In this document: one piece after another, positions 26,204 to 34,471 of the stretch | Layout: every line of letters starts with the position of its first letter | How positions within the stretch are numbered: position 1 is the first letter of the stretch | Assembly: GCA_050186335.1 (NCBI GenBank) | Contig: JBFWYO010000023.1 | Span: forward strand, 1-52,494 | Source of the DNA: JBFWYO01 sp050186335 | GTDB taxonomy: Bacteria; Pseudomonadota; Alphaproteobacteria; Bin65 | Direction: 5' to 3' | Length of the DNA: 52,494 bases | Made by a program: the position numbers and the translations under genes | Notes under the pieces: model-generated | What the model was told of the DNA's origin: nothing | The model's input: the letters and a program-made list of their open reading frames with translations, nothing else | Database searches by the model: none

Positions 26204-26241
26204 TATGACAATATATTGTCATAATGATTTTATATTGTCAA
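26202..26241. promoter_or_regulatory. MarR operator and promoter
   Basis: Bases 26202-26225 are a perfect 24-bp inverted repeat centred on TGACAATATATTGTCA; a further half-site TATTGTCA follows at 26233-26240. On the minus strand TTGACA (26241-26236) with a 17-base gap gives CAATAT (26218-26213) inside the palindrome, so a bound repressor would cover the -10 region and the start codon. Confidence 0.75.
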
Positions 26242-26348
26242 ACGGCGCCGGCGCGGCCGCTTCGCTCGACCTGCCATCGGTGCTAGGTTATGCGATCGGA
26301 ATGTCGGCGGGCGGGCTCGGCCCGCGCCAGGGAATCGGCAGGTCGGCC

Positions 26349-27353
26349 ATGCTTCGCTCCGCGATGCGGCACATTGTTCTGGCGCTCTGGGCATTGGCGC
26401 CCTGTGTCTGCGCGGCGGTGGGCGCCGCGCAGGCGCAGAGCAAGGGCGACGAAATCCTGCGTTCGGTCGTTGGCATCATTGCCGAGGTGCCGGAGGATGC
26501 GCGCACCGCGGCGACGCTCGGGCCGCTCCGCCGCGGCAGCGGCGTGGTGATCGATTCGTCAGGCCTGATCGTCACCGTCGGCTATCTCATCATGGAAGCG
26601 TCGCGCGTGATCGCGATCGGTGCGGACGGCGCGCCGGTGCCGGCCAAGATCGTCGCCTACGATTGGGATACCGGCTTCGGCCTGCTGCGCACCGCAACGC
26701 CGATGAACCTCAAGCCGATCGAACTCGGATCGGCGGCGCACCTGAAGGAAGGCCACCGCGTGCTGATCGCCAGCCGCGTCAACACCGAGGAAATCACGCC
26801 GGCGACCGTGGCATCGCGGCGCGACTTCGCCGGTTACTGGGAATATCTCCTGCCGAACGGCATATTCACCACGCCCATGCATTCGCTGTTCGGCGGCGCG
26901 GCGCTGCTCGGCCCGGACGGCAAATTGCTCGGCATCGGCTCGCTGGCGCTGCCCAACGCAGTCGACGGCGACGAGCCCGAGCCCGGCAACATGTTCATCC
27001 CGGTCGACGCGCTCAAGGAGGCGATGGCCGATCTGCTGACCAACGGCTACCGCCGCGAACGCGACCGGCCGTGGCTCGGCATCTACACGCAAGCGTTCGG
27101 CGACGCGCTGATCGTGGTGTACGTCGCCCCGGACAGCCCGGCGCAGAAGGCCGGCCTGCGGCCCGGCGATCGCATCGCCGGCATTGCCGGCAAGGACATT
27201 TCGGATCAGGCGGATTTCTACAAGAAGCTGTGGGCGCAAGGACCGCCCGGCACGGCGATTACGCTCAACGTCGAGCGTCGCGGCGGTCGCGCCGATATCG
27301 CCGTGGCGACGATCAGCCGCCAGGAATGGCTGCGGCCGTTCGTCGACAAATAG
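26349..27353 (+). CDS. HtrA-like trypsin-fold/PDZ protein with degenerate active site
   Basis: 334 residues: Sec signal (ALWALAPCVCAAVGAAQA), a trypsin-like domain and a C-terminal PDZ domain (RPWLGIYTQAF, then VAPDSPAQKAGLRPGDRIAGIAGKDI). The catalytic triad is missing. Where HtrA has the TNxHV histidine the protein reads IVTVGYLIMEA, the aspartate position in DWDTGFGLLR is Gly, and the GNSGGP serine loop is replaced by MHSLFGGAALLG. It is therefore likely a non-proteolytic scaffold or sensor in the periplasm. ATG 26349 has AGG 6 bases upstream and gives a proper signal peptide; the frame is open to 26187, which would run through the MarR operator. Divergent from the MarR gene. Confidence 0.8.
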   Translation: MLRSAMRHIVLALWALAPCVCAAVGAAQAQSKGDEILRSVVGIIAEVPEDARTAATLGPLRRGSGVVIDSSGLIVTVGYLIMEASRVIAIGADGAPVPAKIVAYDWDTGFGLLRTATPMNLKPIELGSAAHLKEGHRVLIASRVNTEEITPATVASRRDFAGYWEYLLPNGIFTTPMHSLFGGAALLGPDGKLLGIGSLALPNAVDGDEPEPGNMFIPVDALKEAMADLLTNGYRRERDRPWLGIYTQAFGDALIVVYVAPDSPAQKAGLRPGDRIAGIAGKDISDQADFYKKLWAQGPPGTAITLNVERRGGRADIAVATISRQEWLRPFVDK

Positions 27354-27362
27354 CCGGCAGAT

Positions 27363-29168
27363 TTATTTGCGCGGCCCGGGTGGCGAATCGGGTGGCGGTA
27401 CGGCAGATGCAGCCATCGCCGCCTGCGCTGCGCGGACGATGTCGGCGGCGCGCAGAATCCCGATCAGCCGCGGCCTGGCCGCCGATTCGACGACGGCAAA
27501 GATCGAATTCGGCTCGCCCGACAACGCGCGCACGGCATCCGCCAGCGTGCCGTCCCGGTGGAGGACAGACTCGAACGGGCGCATGAGATCTTCGGCGCGG
27601 CGGCGGCGATCGTCGGCCACATTGCCATTGTCCTCGTCGCGCGCGGCCGGCATGTCCGCCCAGGCGATGAGGCCGACCGGCGTGAATCCGCCGCCGCTCA
27701 GCGGCGCGACCACGAACGCGGCGCCGTCCGCCGAATCGCGCAGCTTGGCATAGATCTCTTCGACGCCCGCGCGCACGCCGACGAACGCAAAGCTGCGCTC
27801 GACCATCGGCGCCAGCGGAATTGCGGCGAGCGCCGCCTCGTGCGGCAGGCGGCCCGCCGCAACGCCGCGCCTGCGTAGCTGCCAGGCGAACAGCGACTTG
27901 CCGACGAACTGCCGGCTGATCGCGACCGAGACCAGGATGGTCAGCATGATCGGCATGGCCAGCGCATGATTCTGCGTGAATTCGAGCACGATGATGAGCG
28001 TCGAGATCGGCGCGCCGAGGACGGACGCGGCGACGGCACCCATGCCGGCCATGACGTAGATCGACGGCGACGAAGTGGCGCCCGGCCACATCAAGGCGAG
28101 CGCCATGCCGAACGCGCCGCCGAGCATGGCCCCGGTCACCAGCGACGGACTGAACACCCCGCCCGAGAATCCGAGACCGAGCGAGATGGCGGTGGCGAGA
28201 ATCTTGGCCAGCACGAGGGCGGCCAGCATCCAGAGGGCGAGCCGCCCTTGCAACGCCAGTTCGGTTGCCTCGTAGCCGACGCCGAGCACGTGTGGGAAAT
28301 AAAGCGCGATGCCGCCAACCGCGAGACCGGCCAGGCACGGCTTCAGCCATTGCGGCAGTTTCAAGCTTCGTGCCGCATCCGATGCGCCGACGACGACGGC
28401 CATGAACAGCATGGCGACCAAGGCCGCAAGTACGCCCAGCAATAGAAACGCGCCGAGTTCCAGGTACGAACCCAGATGATGCACCGGCAGCGTGAACAGC
28501 GGCGCGTCGCCGAAATGGATTCGCGTGATCACCGCGCCGGTCGCCGCGCCGAAGCCGGCGGCAAGCAGCGCGTGCAGCCGATAATGCCCGACCACCACTT
28601 CGAGCGCGAAGATCGCCGCGGCGATCGGCGCGTTGAACGACGCCGATATGGCGGCCGCGACGCCGGCGCCGCCCAGCATGACCATCGCCGGGCGTGCCAG
28701 TCCCAAACGCTGGCCCAGCGCGCCGCCGATATTGGCGCCGAGATGGATGACCGGGCCCTCGCGCCCGACCGACGCGCCGACGCCCAAGGATACGGCGCTC
28801 GCGATCGCCCCCAGAATGCCGCGCGTAAACGAGAACCGCCCATGCGGCGCCGTCGATTCAATCACGTCGGCGACACCCATCGGCCGGCCGCCGGGCATCA
28901 CCAGGCGCAGGAACACGCCGACCATCAGCCCGCCGACCGCCGGCGCGAACAGGATCTGCCACCACGGCAAGGCGGCGATGCCCGATACCAGCCGGTCTGT
29001 GCCGTCGCCAAAAAACAGCCACTGAGTATTATAAAGCAGCCACAGGAACCCGAGCGCGCCGTAGGCCGCCGCGACGCCGACCGCGACCGACAACAGCGCC
29101 AGCGTTGACGCCGGATGGTGCGCGGCCCACGCGGCTATTCTCGGCTGCAAGGTGCTTCGCCGCGCCAT
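27363..29168 (-). CDS. ClC-family chloride channel/antiporter with CBS pair
   Basis: 601 residues. About ten or more membrane helices with ClC signatures: GREGPVIHLGANIGGALG (gating Glu region), SFNAPIAAAIFALEVV and GFSGGVFSPSLVTGAMLGGAFG. The C-terminal ~150 residues form two CBS domains (VEEIYAKLRDSADGAAFVVAPL; DLMRPFESVLHRDGTLADAVRAL), which often bind nucleotides. GREGP with Glu is retained; the presence or absence of the proton Glu was not settled, so channel or exchanger is open. It converges with the HtrA-like gene, with 9 bases between the stops. Confidence 0.9.
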   Translation of the reverse strand: MARRSTLQPRIAAWAAHHPASTLALLSVAVGVAAAYGALGFLWLLYNTQWLFFGDGTDRLVSGIAALPWWQILFAPAVGGLMVGVFLRLVMPGGRPMGVADVIESTAPHGRFSFTRGILGAIASAVSLGVGASVGREGPVIHLGANIGGALGQRLGLARPAMVMLGGAGVAAAISASFNAPIAAAIFALEVVVGHYRLHALLAAGFGAATGAVITRIHFGDAPLFTLPVHHLGSYLELGAFLLLGVLAALVAMLFMAVVVGASDAARSLKLPQWLKPCLAGLAVGGIALYFPHVLGVGYEATELALQGRLALWMLAALVLAKILATAISLGLGFSGGVFSPSLVTGAMLGGAFGMALALMWPGATSSPSIYVMAGMGAVAASVLGAPISTLIIVLEFTQNHALAMPIMLTILVSVAISRQFVGKSLFAWQLRRRGVAAGRLPHEAALAAIPLAPMVERSFAFVGVRAGVEEIYAKLRDSADGAAFVVAPLSGGGFTPVGLIAWADMPAARDEDNGNVADDRRRRAEDLMRPFESVLHRDGTLADAVRALSGEPNSIFAVVESAARPRLIGILRAADIVRAAQAAMAASAVPPPDSPPGPRK

Positions 29169-29201
29169 GTCCGTGCTGTCCGCCTCCCAAATTTATAGCG
29201 C

Positions 29202-29687
29202 TCACGCGCGCCGCTGCAATCCGATCGGACGCCGCAACACATCGGGTACCGGCAAGTGCCGATGCGCTTCGTGCATCGCGGCCAGCCGCGCCAGCACATG
29301 ATCCGGAAACGGCGCGCCGCGGCGCTTGCTCATGTCCATGTGCATGCTGATCCACTGGCACAGCGCGGCAACATAGTTCTCGGTATCGTGCAGCATGCGA
29401 AGCATGAAATGAAACCGCTTTTGATCGTATTCGATCAGATGCACGTCGAAGCGCAGCGGATCGTCCAATTTCACCTCGCGCAGATAGACCACGCGCGTAT
29501 CCAGGGCAAAGGTCGACCCGGTTGTGGTCGCGCGGTAATTGGCGTCGAGTCCGACGAGGTCGAGCATGGCGAGGCCGGCCGCGTCGAACGCCACCAGGTA
29601 GCACGCCACGCTCATATGGCCGTTCCAGTCGATCCAATCCGGCCGCACGACACTGCGGTGAATTACCATCGGCGCGTCGAATTTCAT
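29202..29687 (-). CDS. Hotdog-fold acyl-CoA thioesterase
   Basis: 161 residues of the 4-hydroxybenzoyl-CoA thioesterase/YbgC type. The conserved start VRPDWIDWNGHMSVACYLVAFDAAG carries the catalytic Asp and the NGHM motif, followed by VVYLREVKLDDPLRFDVHLIEYDQKRFHFM. The substrate is an acyl- or aryl-CoA of unknown type. AGGGGA lies 5 bases before ATG 29687. The longer frame to 30029 is only antisense to the neighbouring transporter and was rejected. It lies 33 bases upstream of the ClC gene on the same strand, so it may lead that transcript. Confidence 0.85.
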   Translation of the reverse strand: MKFDAPMVIHRSVVRPDWIDWNGHMSVACYLVAFDAAGLAMLDLVGLDANYRATTTGSTFALDTRVVYLREVKLDDPLRFDVHLIEYDQKRFHFMLRMLHDTENYVAALCQWISMHMDMSKRRGAPFPDHVLARLAAMHEAHRHLPVPDVLRRPIGLQRRA

Positions 29688-29840
29688 GCTTTCCCCTGTT
29701 TGGCCGCGGACCTTAGCCGATCCGACGCCCGGATCGGAACGGCAAATTCGGCGTGACGGTTGCGCGCGTCGAGCGGCTTGCCATGCCGCGGGCAGTTGGT
29801 CAGGTTGCCAACCGGATGTCCCCCAGGCTGCCGGTCGACC

Positions 29841-30797
29841 GTGAATCTGGCATTCAAGTTTCTTCATTTCCTCGGCGCGCACTCGACGCGCATCCTGGCC
29901 GTCGGCATTTTTCTCGGCCTGGCGTGGCCGCAACTCGCGCGCTGGGCGGCGCCGTTGCTGGTGCCGTCGGTCGTCGTGCTGATGATCACCGCCATGGTGC
30001 GCCAGGACGTCGAGGCCGTGGTGCTGCATATCAAGCGGCCGGGCCGCGTCGCGCTGGCGCTGCTGTGGACCATGGGTCTGGCGCCGATCGCGATGGCGGT
30101 GCTGGTCGGTTTGTTCCGACTGCCGGCGGATCTTGCGACCGTGCTGGTGCTCGCCGCCGCCGGGCCGTCGGTCACCTCGTCGATCACTTTCGCGCTGATC
30201 TTCCGCCTCGATGCCGCCATCGCGGTGATCCTGATGACCCTCGGCATGATACTGGCCCCGCTTACCCTGCCGCCGATGGCGCTGGCCCTGCTCTGCCTGG
30301 AGCTGCAGATCGACCTGCTCGAGTTCATGTTGCGGCTGGGGTTGCTGATCGGCGGCGCCGTGGCGGCGGCGATCGTGGTGCGCCGGCTGGTGCCGCGCGA
30401 CGCGCTCGAACGCAACGGCAAGCTGATCGACGGCGTTGCCGTGCTCGTGTTGATGATCTTTGCTGTCGGCATCATGGCCGGCGTGCAGGCGACGCTGATC
30501 GAGCGGCCGGGCTTCGTGGCGCTAACGACCCTGGTCGCGTTCCTGGCCAATATCGGCCTTCAGGCGCTGGGCGCCGCCGCATTCTGGTGGATGGGCGCGC
30601 GCGCGGCTTTGGCCATCGGCCTGGTCTCGGGCAACCGTAATCTCGGCGTCCTGATGGCCGCCCTCGGCGCCGCCGCCAGCCCGGACATGGTGCTGTTTTT
30701 CGCCCTCGGGCAACTGCCGATCTACATGTTGCCCTGGCTGCTGCGGCCGCTTTATCAGCGCTTGCGGGAGGACTCGCCCGTTGCGCGACCCGATTGA
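29841..30797 (+). CDS. BASS-type (bile acid:sodium symporter-like) transporter
   Basis: 318 residues, nine or ten hydrophobic helices. The signatures LAAAGPSVTSSITFALIFRLD and LVSGNRNLGVLMAALGAAASPD match the crossover helices of SBF/BASS proteins. Substrate (organic acid, arsenite-like or other) unknown. The start is uncertain: GTG 29841 (NLAFKFLHFLGAHSTR) places the first helix correctly but has only a distant AGG. The frame is open to ATG 29760, giving an unlikely N-terminus. It is divergent from the thioesterase. Confidence 0.75.
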   Translation: MNLAFKFLHFLGAHSTRILAVGIFLGLAWPQLARWAAPLLVPSVVVLMITAMVRQDVEAVVLHIKRPGRVALALLWTMGLAPIAMAVLVGLFRLPADLATVLVLAAAGPSVTSSITFALIFRLDAAIAVILMTLGMILAPLTLPPMALALLCLELQIDLLEFMLRLGLLIGGAVAAAIVVRRLVPRDALERNGKLIDGVAVLVLMIFAVGIMAGVQATLIERPGFVALTTLVAFLANIGLQALGAAAFWWMGARAALAIGLVSGNRNLGVLMAALGAAASPDMVLFFALGQLPIYMLPWLLRPLYQRLREDSPVARPD

Positions 30798-30806
30798 CCC
30801 CGCCGC

Positions 30807-31025
30807 CTAGTTGATCTTGTCGTCGTGGCCCTTGCGCGCACTATAGAAAATTAGCCACATCAGCCCGCCACCCAGACCGACCGAAAAGACCACCCCGAGC
30901 GCCAGCGCGATCCAGCCGTGGGTCGACATTTCGGCGTCGGCCAGGTCGTCCCAGACGAAATAGGCGAAACTTGCCGCCAAGGCGAGCAGACCGAGCAGAG
31001 CGACCGTCAAAAGCGTCGTTTTCAT
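30807..31025 (-). CDS. Small two-helix membrane protein
   Basis: 72 residues: KTTLLTVALLGLLALAASFAYFVWD (helix 1), a short acidic loop DDLADAEMSTHG, then WIALALGVVFSVGLGGGLMWLIFY (helix 2) and a charged tail SARKGHDDKIN. No family recognised. Start ATG 31025 fits the first helix. It converges with the BASS transporter (9 bases between stops). A single gene by position. Confidence 0.65.
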   Translation of the reverse strand: MKTTLLTVALLGLLALAASFAYFVWDDLADAEMSTHGWIALALGVVFSVGLGGGLMWLIFYSARKGHDDKIN

Positions 31026-31198
31026 GAACCTGGGTCCGGCGTGGCGATCAACAGACGCACAGGAATTAGGCAGGCCGGAGGTCGCGGGCAAGGCCTCCGA
31101 TTAGAGTTTCGTTAGCCAGTTTTGGTCTAACTTTTCCCGTGTTTCTGCCATTTTTTTTGGTAAACTCGCGCACTCGGACTTCCTGGGGACTTCACTAA

Positions 31199-31969
31199 AT
31201 GATCAAGCATTGGATTGCCGGCCGCCCGACTTCCATCCTTGGGGCCGTTGCCCTCGCTATCGCCCTCGCCGGATGCGCGACCGCGCCGGCGGATCCTAAG
31301 CAGCGTGCCGAATTCGAACGCGTGAACGATCCGCTCGAACCGGTTAACCGGCAGGTTTTCGCCTTTAACATTTGGCTCGACGACAACGCGATCAAGCCGG
31401 TGGCGATCGCGTATCGTCGCAACGTGCCGGAATTCTTTCAGGACCGCATCCGCGACTTCTTCGAGAATTACAAATCGCCGGTCACGTTCGCCAACGACGT
31501 GCTGCAACTCGAATTCGGGCGCGCGGCGGAAACGGCGACGCGCTTCTTCATCAACTCGGTCGCCGGCGTCGGCGGACTGTTCGACGTCGCCGGCCAATAC
31601 GGCCTGAAGCGACACAAGGAAGATTTCGGGCAGACGCTTGCGGTCTGGGGCATGCCGGAGGGCCCGTATCTCATGCTGCCGCTGCTCGGCCCGTCGAATC
31701 CGCGCGACGTTGCCGGCATGGTCGCCGATTCGTTCGCCAATCCGTGGAGCTACCTGTACCCGAGCAGCGTGTGGGTCAACTTCACCTATGTCGGCGATGC
31801 GATCTTCTGGATCGACGTGCGCGCGCGAAACATCGAGAACCTCGACGACGTGCGCAAGAATTCGCTCGACTACTACGCTGCCATCCGCAGCCTGTACCGC
31901 CAGTATCGTCAATCGGAGATCTTGAACGGCAAGACACCGAGTACGCCTGTGCCGGGCGACGACGAATAG
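31199..31969 (+). CDS. mlaA: MlaA (VacJ) outer-membrane lipoprotein
   Basis: Removes mislocalised phospholipids from the outer leaflet of the outer membrane and hands them to MlaC. 256 residues, lipobox LAGCA (Cys about 26), then the family core NDPLEPVNRQVFAFN, FFINSVAGVGGLFDVA, EDFGQTLAVWGMPEGPYLMLPLLGPSNPRD and NPWSYLYP. Complete. GGGGAC lies about 10 bases before the ATG. The MlaC gene follows after 100 bases on the same strand, the usual pairing in Alphaproteobacteria. Confidence 0.92.
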   Translation: MIKHWIAGRPTSILGAVALAIALAGCATAPADPKQRAEFERVNDPLEPVNRQVFAFNIWLDDNAIKPVAIAYRRNVPEFFQDRIRDFFENYKSPVTFANDVLQLEFGRAAETATRFFINSVAGVGGLFDVAGQYGLKRHKEDFGQTLAVWGMPEGPYLMLPLLGPSNPRDVAGMVADSFANPWSYLYPSSVWVNFTYVGDAIFWIDVRARNIENLDDVRKNSLDYYAAIRSLYRQYRQSEILNGKTPSTPVPGDDE

Positions 31970-32069
31970 CATGATAAGCCGCGGCGCCCGCCGCGCGGGC
32001 ACGCCGACCCGGCTTTCGCCCGTACACTTCGGATAAGTAATGCCCTTTCGCCGATCCAGGAGGCTTTGG

Positions 32070-32702
32070 ATGCCTAACCCGTTTTCGCGCCGCGTTTTCG
32101 TCGCCATGAGCAGCGCCGCCATGGCCGCGTGGCTTCTGCTGCCGGCCCCGGCGCGCGCCGCCGGCGAGGCTGAGGCCGCCAAGGTCGTCGAATCCATGGC
32201 CAATACCGTGCTGAAAATTCTCGCCGACAAGAGCGCGTCGCGCCAGGCCCGCGAGCAATTGTTCGCCGAGATACTGAACAAGAATTTCGACGTGCCGACA
32301 ATCGCGCGCTTTACCCTGGGCCGCGCCTGGAACGACGCCAGCCCGGCGCAGCGCGACGGCTACCTCGCGGTGTTCCGGCAATACATCGTCAAGACCTACG
32401 TCGTGCAGCTTAGCCAGTATTCCGGCGAACAGTTCAAGGTCACCAAGACAGAGGCCGACGGCGAGGGTGCGGTGGTCCACACCATGGTCTCGTCGCCGAG
32501 CGGCGGCAACCCGGTCGACATCAAATGGCGCATGCGCATGACCGGCGGCGCGATGAAGGTGCGCGACGTGGTGATCCAGAATATTTCCATGTCGCTGACC
32601 CAGCGCAACGAATTCGCCTCGGTCATGCAGCAGCGCAACAATTCGGTCGATGGGCTGATCCAGGCGCTCAAGGACAAGGTCGCCGAGCTGGATCGCAAGT
32701 AG
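32070..32702 (+). CDS. mlaC: MlaC periplasmic phospholipid carrier
   Basis: 210 residues. The signal peptide begins MPNPFSRRVFVAMSSAAMAAW, with a twin-arginine-like SRRVF. The mature domain has ILNKNFDVPTIARFTLGRAWNDASPAQRDGYLAVFRQYI, the MlaC/Ttg2D signature, and the later DIKWRMRMTGGAMKVRDVVIQNISMSLTQRNEF. It shuttles phospholipids between MlaA and the inner-membrane MlaFEDB complex, none of which is in the window. AGGAGG lies 6 bases before ATG 32070; the longer frame to 32040 is not used. Confidence 0.92.
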   Translation: MPNPFSRRVFVAMSSAAMAAWLLLPAPARAAGEAEAAKVVESMANTVLKILADKSASRQAREQLFAEILNKNFDVPTIARFTLGRAWNDASPAQRDGYLAVFRQYIVKTYVVQLSQYSGEQFKVTKTEADGEGAVVHTMVSSPSGGNPVDIKWRMRMTGGAMKVRDVVIQNISMSLTQRNEFASVMQQRNNSVDGLIQALKDKVAELDRK

Positions 32703-32733
32703 CGGCGCAACCTCCGGCACTGCGCGCCATGCT

Positions 32734-32834
32734 CTCATGCTTCGACAGGCTCGGCATGAGGGTTCTTGTATGCACAAAAATAAAGAAACAGGAATAGCGA
32801 AGACACTCCCATCCTGAGCGTGTCGCAGGATGAG
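32734..32834. repeat. Two short interspersed palindromes
   Basis: CTCATGC/GCATGAG arms at 32734-32760 (core TTCGACAGGCTCG) and CATCCTGAG/CAGGATGAG arms at 32810-32834 (core CGTGTCG). Related to the repeat after the acyl-CoA ligase gene. They are the first structures after mlaC and may terminate it. Confidence 0.6.
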
Positions 32835-32845
32835 GAACCGTTCAT

Positions 32846-33088
32846 TGTCACCCCGGGCGTAGCGCAGCGGAGACCCGGGGTCCAGGCTCCGTCCACTCGC
32901 GCGATCCCAACCACCCTGGACCCCGGCTCGGCGCGCCAAGCGGCGCTTGTCCGGGGTGACAAATTCAAGACACGGCAACCCTGCCCAATGTCACCCCGGG
33001 CGGAGCGCAGCGGAGACCCGGGGTCCAGGTTCCTTCCACCGCCCGAACCCATCCACCCGGAGCCCCGGATTGGCGTACCACCGAGCGG
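32846..33088. repeat. One complete and one truncated TGTCACCCCGG palindromic element
   Basis: 32846-32961 is complete: outer arms TGTCACCCCGG and CCGGGGTGACA, inner arms GGGGTCCAGG and CCTGGACCCC. A second copy begins at 32989 with TGTCACCCCGGGCGGAGCG but loses its right half at about 33088, exactly where the duplicated ettA end begins. This fills the 387-base gap after mlaC; no gene lies here. Confidence 0.8.
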
Positions 33089-33349
<261 letters not shown>

Positions 33350-33512
33350 CTCGCCGAGCAACTTGCCAAGGCGCGCTTGCGCGCGTCCAAGGATCGCGCG
33401 CGCGAAATCATGGTGCTGATGGAAGGTGCGGCGGCGCTAATGCTGATCCACGGCGATCGGCGCTATTTCGATGCCGCCGCGCGCGCGGCAAAGCGCTTGG
33501 TACGCGGGCGCT
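33350..33512 (+). pseudogene. 3' remnant of a TetR-family regulator gene
   Basis: From the ettA junction the plus strand is open to TAG 33510-33512 and reads LAEQLAKARLRASKDRAREI, MVLMEGAAALMLIHGDRRYF, DAAARAAKRLVRGR. The GAAALMLIHGDRRYFDAAARAAKRL segment resembles the last helices of TetR-type ligand domains. The N-terminal DNA-binding part is absent. It is a recombination leftover rather than a gene. Confidence 0.5.
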
Positions 33513-33695
33513 AGCGCGGCAATTTTCGGGGTTTCGGCGCTACCCCATCGGCGGCGGCCCGTTTGGCCGGATGACGCGGCCGGGTGGTTGCGCTATTGTC
33601 ATTATCACCCCTCTACATTGTCAAAACTGTCATCTGTTTCTGATATCGGTATTGAACGACATTGCGCACTTCAAACGTCAACAAGGAGAACGACG

Positions 33696-33971
33696 ATGAA
33701 ACGCTATGTGATCGAACGCGACCTGCCGGGTGTCGGCAGTTTCAACGCCGCGCAGCTCAAGGGCGCCGCCGCGACATCGAACAACGCGCTGGCCAAGCTT
33801 GCGGGTAAGGCGCAGTGGCTGCAATCGTATGTCGTGGACGACAAGACCTTCTGCATCTATATCGCCGACGGCGAGGCATCGGTGCGTGAGCACGCAAGGT
33901 TGAGCGGCTTTCCGGCAACCAAGGTGACCGAAGTTCGCAGCATTATCGATCCGACCACCGGGAATGCCTGA
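33696..33971 (+). CDS. DUF4242 family protein
   Basis: 91 residues: MKRYVIERDLPGVGSFNAAQ, a helix, then VVDDKTFCIYIADGEASVREHARLSGFPATKVTEVRSIIDPTT. This is the ferredoxin-like DUF4242 fold (nickel-binding in some annotations). AAGGAG lies 7 bases before the ATG. Upstream (33595-33632) are TTGTCA-type half-sites resembling those at the MarR operator, a weak hint of regulation. It is the first gene of a short plus-strand set with a VOC protein and a GlxA-type regulator, inside the segment flanked by ettA fragments. Confidence 0.85.
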   Translation: MKRYVIERDLPGVGSFNAAQLKGAAATSNNALAKLAGKAQWLQSYVVDDKTFCIYIADGEASVREHARLSGFPATKVTEVRSIIDPTTGNA

Positions 33972-34093
33972 TTGAACGGCGCCGCCGTGCCGCAGGGCCG
34001 GCGGCGCATCAATTCGCGCAAGCGGCCCGGTCAGCACGGGAGATTTCGGCCATCGAACCCCTTGGCAAGACGACACCGGGACAATTCTGCTGG

Positions 34094-34471
34094 ATGGATC
34101 TGGCGGCGGCCGACATCGATCGCGCGAAGGAGTTTTACGCGCGGCTGTTCGGTTGGGGTTGGCACGATCGATCGGCAAACGGCGGTAGCTTCACGTGCCT
34201 GCGTTCGGGTTCTCGGGATATCGGCTCGATCTATCAGCTCAGACGCGCGCAACTCGAGCAGGGCGTCCCCTCGCATTGGACGCCCTATGTCCGCGTCGAC
34301 AGCGTGGACGAAGCGGTACGGCGCGCGGGCGCCATCGGCGGCAGCATGCTGGTTCGGCCGTTCGACGTATCCGGGATCGCGCGGATCGCGCTGATCGTCG
34401 ATGCGGTCGGCGCGCATATCGGCTTGTGGGAATCTATCGGGGCCAGCTTGGAGGAGGATTCAAATGGCTAG
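34094..34471 (+). CDS. VOC-family (glyoxalase-like) protein, start unclear
   Basis: Visible product from ATG 34094: 125 residues, LAAADIDRAKEFYARLFGWG, then SHWTPYVRVDSVDEAVRRAGAIGGSML and VGAHIGLWES, a vicinal-oxygen-chelate fold. Homologues normally begin some 15-20 residues earlier, and the in-frame upstream codons do encode such a start (EISAIEPLGKTTPGQFCW), but no ATG, GTG or TTG is present in that frame back to the DUF4242 stop. It may use a rare start codon, reinitiate from DUF4242, or be damaged. It overlaps the next gene by 8 bases. Confidence 0.7.
   Translation: MDLAAADIDRAKEFYARLFGWGWHDRSANGGSFTCLRSGSRDIGSIYQLRRAQLEQGVPSHWTPYVRVDSVDEAVRRAGAIGGSMLVRPFDVSGIARIALIVDAVGAHIGLWESIGASLEEDSNG

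Noticed and set aside
29688..30029. Extension of the thioesterase frame upstream to 30029
   Set aside because: It runs antisense through the transporter gene and is His/Asp-rich; ATG 29687 has an ideal ribosome-binding site.
31108..31135. GTTAG...CTAAC hairpin before mlaA as terminator or riboswitch
   Set aside because: The stem is short and bulged, no transcript is known to need ending there, and no riboswitch consensus is visible.
33595..33632. Second MarR-type operator upstream of DUF4242
   Set aside because: TTGTCA half-sites recur, but spacing (22 and 10 bases) differs from the perfect operator at 26.2 kb and there is no dyad symmetry; kept only as a remark.
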